A program made the position numbers and the translations under genes. 11,301 nt of DNA from Desulfobacterales bacterium (GTDB lineage: Bacteria; Desulfobacterota; Desulfobacteria; Desulfobacterales; JAUWMJ01), in NCBI GenBank assembly GCA_030613225.1, contig JAUWMJ010000048.1:1-11301 (forward strand), read 5' to 3'. Below the pieces are notes generated by a model. The model made no database searches. It was not told where the DNA came from and saw nothing but the letters and a program-made list of their open reading frames with translations. Below are positions 6,693 to 11,301 of the stretch, one piece after another. Each line of letters starts with the position of its first letter. The stretch's first letter is position 1.

Positions 6693-6739
6693 ACCAGGAT
6701 CTCCTTTTTTGCCGGGTTTTTTTTGACCATCAGGTCCTT

Positions 6740-8467
6740 TTACATTTTTCCTGTCCGTGCCGCAGCCCAGAGCCAGTTGCCCGGGGGATCGACATTGGCG
6801 TCAGGATCGACAACCGCATGAATCACGGCGGGCTTTCCGGAGGCCACTGACCGCTCAAGGGCCGGCAGGATCTCATTACCGGTTTCCACAAATTCTCCAT
6901 GGCACCCCATGGCGGTCCCCACAAGGTCGTACCGGACCGGGGCATGATCATGGCCGAACCAGTCCGCCTCCCTTCCGAACTGCCGGAGCTGTGCGCTTTT
7001 TTCCATGCCATAGGCACCGTCAACCGCCACAATGACGATCACCGGAAGCTTGTTCCGGACAGCGGTCTCCAGCTCCTGGATGTTGAACCCGAATGCACTG
7101 TCACCGGTCACACAATATACCGCTTTTTCAGGGCAGGCCAGCTTGGCGCCGATGGCATAGGGGAGCCCCGTTCCCAGATGACCGTAGTTCATGGAGTAGA
7201 TCACAGATCTCTGCCCGCGGGCAATATGGTAGTGGAGGTCCCACAAGGTGGTGTTGCCGCCGTCCATGACAAAGATGGCGTCATGATCGAAAAAATCATT
7301 GCATACTTTCAGAATCTGACCGGTCAGCATGGGCTTCATCTCCATGTCTTCTACCGCGTCATCAAGCTCTTTTTGCCATTGGTCCTGGATGGTTCGAAAC
7401 TCTTGAATTTTTGCATGAAGTGGCTTTTTGTCAGTCAATGCCTTAACAGCTTCAAAGAGCTGCGCCAATACGGTTTTTGCATCGCCGATGAGCGGGACAT
7501 CCGTGGGCCTGTTCAGCCCGATGTTGGAAGGTTCCGTATCAATCTGAATGAGGCGCTGTTGATCAGGTTCGCCGAACATGGGCGGGCGGCCCCACATATT
7601 GAGCTCTCCCAGACGTGTGCCAACGGCAAGCACCACATCGGACTGGCCGTTTGCCGCAAGGCGGGAAAGGCATGTGGGATGAAAACACTGGGGATGGGTG
7701 TCGGGTATAATGCCCCGGGCCCGGATGGTGTTGGTCACAGGGCATCCAAGGTATTCGGCCAGCGCCCGAACTTCGTTTCCGGCGCCTGCGCGTTCGGCGC
7801 CATTGCCGCAGTGAATATTGACAAGTTCCGCTTCCACCAGCATCTTTGCGGCTTTTTGGATAAAGATCGGGTCTGCCGGCATGCTTCCCGTCACCCTGTA
7901 TTGTTCGGGAGAATAAATATTCACGCTTTTTTCATCGCCCTTTTGGCTGATGATGTCTTCGGGGATAAGGATATGGGTGGGTCCGGGACGTCCGGATAAT
8001 GCGGTTCTAAAGGCGTGGCGCACCATGTCCGGAATCCGGGTCCAGTGATCCACCTTCCCGTTCCACTTGACGGCCGGTCTGAAGATATCAAGATGGCGGC
8101 TCACCTGCATGCCGCCCAGGTGAACATAGGAATCGGATATCTCACTGCGTCTTGTGGTGGTAATGGCCACAACCGGGCTCCCCTCTGCCTGGGCGCACAT
8201 CATGCCGGCAACAAGGTTGGCCGCACCCGGTCCTGCGCATGCCATCACCACTGCCGGATCTCCGGTGACACGGGTATAGGCATCACAGGCATGGGCTGCC
8301 GCAGCTTCATGGCGCGGCACGATGAGCTTTATGCCCAGCTCATCTCCCAAACGCTCTAGGGCTTCGATCACCATCATATAGGTTCCGTCGGTAATGGCAT
8401 TGATATAACGCACACCCTCTGCATGCAGACACCTCAATAAAAGTTCTCCACCTGTTATTTGTGCCAT
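6740..8467 (-). CDS. ThDP-dependent enzyme, acetolactate synthase / 2-hydroxyacyl-CoA lyase superfamily
   Basis: This is a full-length 575-residue three-domain thiamine diphosphate enzyme that makes or breaks C-C bonds next to a carbonyl. Domain 1 (about 5-175) holds the cofactor-activating Glu (E54 in PRHEAAAAHACDAYTR) and GPGAANLVAGMM. The middle domain (about 200-340) has VLAVGTRLGELNMWGRPP and LIQID...IGLNRP. Domain 3 (about 385-560) has the cofactor/Mg site GDSAFGF from 455 and, 27 residues after D456, D483 in AVDGAYG. The GDSAFGF form, the FGEPP-type middle motif and the C-terminal Trp-rich tail ending in Met recall 2-hydroxyacyl-CoA lyases and oxalyl-CoA decarboxylase more than biosynthetic IlvB. 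No small regulatory subunit gene is adjacent, again unlike IlvBN. GGAGG at 8472-8476 precedes the ATG by 4 nt. Substrate unknown: a 2-oxo acid, acyloin or 2-hydroxyacyl-CoA would all be plausible. Confidence 0.9.
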   Translation of the reverse strand: MAQITGGELLLRCLHAEGVRYINAITDGTYMMVIEALERLGDELGIKLIVPRHEAAAAHACDAYTRVTGDPAVVMACAGPGAANLVAGMMCAQAEGSPVVAITTTRRSEISDSYVHLGGMQVSRHLDIFRPAVKWNGKVDHWTRIPDMVRHAFRTALSGRPGPTHILIPEDIISQKGDEKSVNIYSPEQYRVTGSMPADPIFIQKAAKMLVEAELVNIHCGNGAERAGAGNEVRALAEYLGCPVTNTIRARGIIPDTHPQCFHPTCLSRLAANGQSDVVLAVGTRLGELNMWGRPPMFGEPDQQRLIQIDTEPSNIGLNRPTDVPLIGDAKTVLAQLFEAVKALTDKKPLHAKIQEFRTIQDQWQKELDDAVEDMEMKPMLTGQILKVCNDFFDHDAIFVMDGGNTTLWDLHYHIARGQRSVIYSMNYGHLGTGLPYAIGAKLACPEKAVYCVTGDSAFGFNIQELETAVRNKLPVIVIVAVDGAYGMEKSAQLRQFGREADWFGHDHAPVRYDLVGTAMGCHGEFVETGNEILPALERSVASGKPAVIHAVVDPDANVDPPGNWLWAAARTGKM

Positions 8468-8556
8468 AAGACCTCCAGTTTAACGATTATGGTTTCCGGT
8501 GTTTTGTGTTTCGGTTTAAAATGCCTAACCCGGACAAGCCGGAATTGAATGGGGAC

Positions 8557-9387
8557 TTACATCAACTGGCCACCGGTAATGTTGATGGCCTGGCCTGTCA
8601 TGTATGAAGACTGGTCGGATGCGAGAAAAGCTACCAGATTGGCGACTTCATCAATGGTGCCGAGCCGGCCCAGAGGGATGGTTTTTTTCATCTCTTCTTC
8701 CCGCTCTTTAATGGAGCTTTTAAAAAATTGTGCCTCCAGCCCGAATCGCCACTGGGTCAGGTCGGTGTCAATTACACCAGGACATATGGCATTTACCCGT
8801 ATACCGGCTCCGGCCAGCTCTTTTGCCATCACCTTTGTCATCATAATTACGCCTGCTTTTGCCACGGCATAGGCGCCATTAAACAACGGCGCCTCTTTTC
8901 CGGCCTTTGATGCGGAATTGATGATGCTGCCCGGGCGTCCTATCATCATGGGAAGCACAGCCTTTGTTACCCGGAAAACTCCGTGAAGATTAATGTCGAT
9001 GGTCTTCATCCAGGCAGATTCATCATAGGTGTGGATGGCATTGGGAACCCCGATGGACGCTCCTGCATTGTTGCACAAAATATCAATTTGGGGAAAATGG
9101 GTTTGGATCTTTTCCATCATCAGCGCAATGGAATCAGCATCCGTGATATCCACCGGTACGGCCAGGGCTTTAACGGAAAAATCATCCTTAAGACTTTTGG
9201 CAATGCTTTCCATCTCATCTGTCCGGGCGGTTTTTACTTTAATGTCATGCCGGGGAATGTCGCCCAGGTCGGCAATAATGGTGTTCACCCCGCACCTGGC
9301 CAGCTTCCCGGCAATCCCAAAACCAATTCCGGTTCTTTTTCCGGAACCGACAATCAGTGCATTTTTTCCATTCAGGTCTTCATACAT
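8557..9387 (-). CDS. Short-chain dehydrogenase/reductase (SDR), first gene of operon
   Basis: From the ATG at 9387 this is a 276-residue SDR. The cofactor loop is SGKRTGIG (15-22), a Ser-for-Thr variant of TGxxxGIG. An Asp ends the second strand (IIAD, D40), pointing to NAD(H). NNAG is at 106-109. The catalytic set is S160, Y173 and K177 (YAVAK), followed by RVNAICPGVIDTD (197-209) and the C-terminal YMTGQAINITGGQ typical of FabG-like SDRs. After D40 there is a longer than usual insert before the next helix (GDIPRHDIKVKTARTDEM). A TTG at 9450 would add 21 residues (FIYRTSFDRLPF...), but it has no ribosome binding site and lies over the proposed -10 box, so the ATG is preferred. It leads the operon, 89 bp ahead of the ThDP enzyme gene. 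Confidence 0.9.
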   Translation of the reverse strand: MYEDLNGKNALIVGSGKRTGIGFGIAGKLARCGVNTIIADLGDIPRHDIKVKTARTDEMESIAKSLKDDFSVKALAVPVDITDADSIALMMEKIQTHFPQIDILCNNAGASIGVPNAIHTYDESAWMKTIDINLHGVFRVTKAVLPMMIGRPGSIINSASKAGKEAPLFNGAYAVAKAGVIMMTKVMAKELAGAGIRVNAICPGVIDTDLTQWRFGLEAQFFKSSIKEREEEMKKTIPLGRLGTIDEVANLVAFLASDQSSYMTGQAINITGGQLM

Positions 9388-9422
9388 GAGGCTTTTCCAA
9401 AGAAAAGATGTAAAAGGCAGTC

Positions 9423-9439
9423 TGTCGAATGACGTTCGA
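9423..9439. promoter_or_regulatory. Possible operator: TCGAA-N5-TTCGA palindrome
   Basis: TCGAA (9425-9429) and TTCGA (9435-9439) form a dyad just downstream of the proposed promoter of the SDR-led operon. The word TGTCGAAT at 9423-9430 recurs in direct orientation at 9511-9518, upstream of the promoter. Spaced direct half-sites are typical of AraC-family targets, but an 8-base repeat is weak evidence. Confidence 0.25.
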
Positions 9440-9446
9440 TAAATAA

Positions 9447-9475
9447 ACAATAAATGGTTTTAGAGTATCGGTCAA
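9447..9475 (-). promoter_or_regulatory. Candidate sigma-70-type promoter of the SDR-ThDP-BASS-SDR operon
   Basis: On the minus strand TTGACC (9475-9470, 5 of 6 matches to TTGACA) is followed after exactly 17 bp by TATTGT (9452-9447, 4 of 6 to TATAAT). This would start transcription near 9440 and leave a leader of about 50 nt before the ATG at 9387. It lies in the 164-bp gap after the AraC-family gene. Confidence 0.45.
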
Positions 9476-9551
9476 GTGTATAGTAGGGGACATTCATTGA
9501 TATATTGACATGTCGAATAATTTATATCACCTCTTTCCTCAACAGACCAGA

Positions 9552-10580
9552 TCATGGCACAACGATTTTTTGTGTTTGCCTGAATTCTTTTTTGAATTCG
9601 CCAGGACTTTGACCAAACCAGCGCTTGAATGCTCTCTGGAAGGTACTGGGTTCGGTAAAGCCAAGCAGGTAGCCTGTCTGGGTGGCAGTGAGTCCCTGGA
9701 TCAAATGCTTTCTTGCCAGCTCTTTTCTTGTCTTGGTGAGAAGATCCCTGAATGCGGTGCCTTCCTTTTTCAAATGCCGATGAAGGGTGGAACGGTCCAT
9801 GTTCATGGTTTCAGACACCGACTGGATGGTAACCGTACCTGTGTGAAGTTTTTTGATCATGAATTCCTGAACTCTTGCTTTTAAGGACGGATTTTCACTG
9901 AATTTTTCAATGGATTCATCAGCATGTTTTTTAAGGATGGCTTTAAGGTAAGGATCAGGGGATATGATGGGGTGCAGCATATCCTCTTTTTTTAGTCTGA
10001 TGAGGTTTTCTTTCTTGTTGAAAAGAACGGGGCAGTGAAATATTTTTTCGTATTCTTCGATATAACCAGGATTTTCATGACTGAACCAGACTTCAACCGG
10101 GTTGAAATCTTTTTGACTTATCTTTCTACCGTAGTCGAGGGCAAGGGAAAAATGGTGTTCAGGAATCCAGCGGTTTTCATATTCCGGGATAGTATTGGTA
10201 TAGGTAAAAATATAATGGTTCTTTTTCTCAAAAATTTCTATCCTGTCTGTTTCGCAGATGAGCCTGTCATAACGCGCCCATGACTGCATGGCTTCAAGAA
10301 GGTTTTCACTGTTCAGGGCAATGATCACCACAAAATGCATGATGTTTGTACCATAGTTTTTTCTCAGATGGAGTCCCAGGGCAGGGTCATTGGTCACATC
10401 AACAGCAATCTGCCACAGGTTTAAAAACTGAGGAATGGTGATGCGTGCGTCAGGGTCATCCATTTTGCTTCGGTCTATTCCGGTTTTTTTTTCAAGCTCG
10501 GCAACAGACATGCCGTGATCTTTAATGACATCAAACAACGCAATAATGGAGACAGCAGATGTGGTTTTCTTTAAGGCCAT
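9552..10580 (-). CDS. AraC-family transcriptional regulator with Arabinose_bd-like N-terminal domain
   Basis: This is a cytoplasmic DNA-binding regulator. From the ATG at 10580 it has 342 residues, typical of the OruR/ArgR-like subgroup. The N-terminal effector domain (about 5-195) carries LWQIAVDVTNDPALGLHL, the hallmark of the Arabinose_bd-type domain (PF12625). The C-terminal double helix-turn-helix (about 235-335) has TIQSVSETMNMDRSTLHRHLKK as the first HTH and GYLLGFTEPSTFQRAFKRWFGQSPGEFKK as the second HTH with the family signature. A TTG at 10628 could add 16 residues but lacks a ribosome binding site, as does the ATG, so the start is not certain. It is followed on the same strand by the SDR operon and faces the MBL-fold hydrolase gene across a divergent intergenic region, so it probably controls one or both. 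The ligand is unknown. The gene looks more AT-rich than the operon it precedes. Confidence 0.93.
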   Translation of the reverse strand: MALKKTTSAVSIIALFDVIKDHGMSVAELEKKTGIDRSKMDDPDARITIPQFLNLWQIAVDVTNDPALGLHLRKNYGTNIMHFVVIIALNSENLLEAMQSWARYDRLICETDRIEIFEKKNHYIFTYTNTIPEYENRWIPEHHFSLALDYGRKISQKDFNPVEVWFSHENPGYIEEYEKIFHCPVLFNKKENLIRLKKEDMLHPIISPDPYLKAILKKHADESIEKFSENPSLKARVQEFMIKKLHTGTVTIQSVSETMNMDRSTLHRHLKKEGTAFRDLLTKTRKELARKHLIQGLTATQTGYLLGFTEPSTFQRAFKRWFGQSPGEFKKEFRQTQKIVVP

Positions 10581-10761
10581 GCTATATTTATTTTCCAAAC
10601 CCTTCCTGAAGGTCTGTATTTGCAACAAATTACAACAAAATCGCCTTTTTTAATCATGTTAATTCGTTAAGATTACTTATATGATTGTACAGGTTTAATC
10701 AAGAATTGGAATTCCTTTCTGCCATAAGAGGTATAAAGGCTGAATTTTGGAGGTCCATATT
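10581..10761. promoter_or_regulatory. Divergent promoter region between AraC-family and MBL-fold genes
   Basis: This 181-bp AT-rich spacer must hold start sites for both genes. For the minus strand, TTGATT (10702-10697) and TATAAG (10681-10676) resemble -35/-10 boxes, but the 15-bp spacing is short. TTTAATCA occurs twice in direct orientation (10649-10656 and 10694-10701), possible regulator half-sites. GGAATTCC near 10708-10715 is a small palindrome. I found no convincing plus-strand promoter. Confidence 0.35.
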
Positions 10762-11301
10762 ATGAAAAAAATACTGATGATGATGTTTGCATGCCTTGCT
10801 ATGGTATCCTGTACTGACGGATCCTGGAACAGCAAAAAAAAGTCATTAAATGTAAAGGCGGCCAAAGACCTGTCCCTGCACTCCGTTGAATTCACGAAAA
10901 AAGTGTACAGGGTGGGGGCAAATGTATATTCTGCTGTTGGGTTTGGCCTTGCCAATTCCATCATGATTGAAGGAAAAGACGGTTTAATCATTGTGGATAC
11001 CATGGAGTCTGTTGAACAGGCCCAAATGGTTTTTACCGAGTTTAAAAAAATATCCAACAAACCGGTTAAAGCCATAATATATACTCACAATCATGTGGAC
11101 CATGTCTTGGGGGCCAAGGCTATGATAGGCCAGGGCGATTTTCCTGATATCTATGCCCATGATACCCTGGATTCACATGTCCAGCGCCTGTTAAACAAGA
11201 TGCGGCCCATTATCGGTACCCGGAGCATGCGGATGTTTGGTACCTATCTGGATGAAAAGGGTATTGTAAATGCCGGTATCGGTCCTTTTTTAGGGATCAG
11301 T
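10762..11301 (+). CDS. MBL-fold hydrolase, alkylsulfatase-like, probable lipoprotein (N-terminal 180 residues)
   Basis: The frame is open from the ATG at 10762 to the right edge (180 codons), with GGAGG at 10749-10753 and 8 nt spacing. The N-terminus (MKKILMMMFACLAMVSC) is a signal sequence ending in a probable lipobox with Cys17, so the enzyme is likely anchored in the envelope. The metallo-beta-lactamase zinc motif HNHVDH lies at 109-114, preceded by the strands GLANSIMIEGKDGLIIVDT and AIIYT. The stretch after it (PDIYAHDTLDSHVQRL, then R-S-M-R-M-FG-T-YL and GIGPFLG) follows the order seen in SdsA1/YjcS-type alkylsulfatases, which cleave alkyl sulfate esters to alcohol and sulfate. Those enzymes are about 650 residues, so most of the gene is missing. 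Family superfold is secure; the sulfatase subgroup is likely; the substrate is not known. Confidence 0.8.
   Translation, partial: MKKILMMMFACLAMVSCTDGSWNSKKKSLNVKAAKDLSLHSVEFTKKVYRVGANVYSAVGFGLANSIMIEGKDGLIIVDTMESVEQAQMVFTEFKKISNKPVKAIIYTHNHVDHVLGAKAMIGQGDFPDIYAHDTLDSHVQRLLNKMRPIIGTRSMRMFGTYLDEKGIVNAGIGPFLGIS

Noticed and set aside
6899..7999. 366-codon open frame on the plus strand
   Set aside because: It lies wholly antisense to the ThDP enzyme gene, which has complete family motifs. The antisense translation is low-complexity His/Gly-rich and resembles no family. High GC of the real gene explains the long open frame.
10705..10722. Sigma-54-like promoter (TGGAATT...TCTGC)
   Set aside because: GG and GC are separated by 11 bases instead of the required 10, and the conserved interior bases do not match.
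10695..11075. 126-codon open frame on the minus strand
   Set aside because: It is antisense to the MBL-fold hydrolase gene, whose signal sequence, ribosome binding site and HNHVDH motif are clear, and it shows no recognisable domain.

Overview
The window looks like part of a chromosome from an environmental Gram-negative bacterium, most likely a Desulfobacterota (Desulfobacterales-type) relative. This rests on the lipid A gene lpxC, a DUF4390-type secreted protein beside it, and intergenic DNA full of short inverted-repeat elements, including one built on a TTCGTAAAAAGT core that I associate from memory with that group. The phylum call is inference; no rRNA or other phylogenetic marker is present.

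Left half (1-4740), AT-rich, housekeeping genes. The start of a secreted DUF4390-like protein (minus strand, runs off the left edge) and lpxC (minus) are followed by a comM/yifB AAA+ ATPase gene (plus, TTG start) and a TIGR00266/AIM24-family gene (plus, GTG start). The gaps hold at least three families of non-coding repeats. One is a composite element of about 120-130 bp, with inverted copies at 217-336 and 4601-4733 and a partial copy at 1341-1420. The second is an inverted repeat at 1597-1667. The third is a larger inverted repeat at 4325-4506 with a GC-rich core.

Right half (4928-11301), mostly more GC-rich, with none of these repeats seen. Four minus-strand genes form a probable operon. 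In transcription order they are a short-chain dehydrogenase/reductase (SDR), a thiamine-diphosphate enzyme of the acetolactate synthase / 2-hydroxyacyl-CoA lyase superfamily, a BASS-family sodium symporter, and a second SDR. An AraC-family regulator with an Arabinose_bd-like N-terminal domain lies just upstream on the same strand. Divergent from it is the start of a probable lipoprotein metallo-beta-lactamase-fold hydrolase resembling alkylsulfatases, cut by the right edge at residue 180.

Together the right half reads as a regulated accessory module for uptake and conversion of a small organic anion: transporter, C-C bond lyase/ligase, two NAD-type dehydrogenases, a regulator and perhaps an envelope ester hydrolase. 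The substrate cannot be read from the sequence. I found no CRISPR array, tRNA, rRNA, transposase or clear novel defence-type system. The most unusual material is the repeat landscape of the left half and the unassigned catabolic module of the right half.
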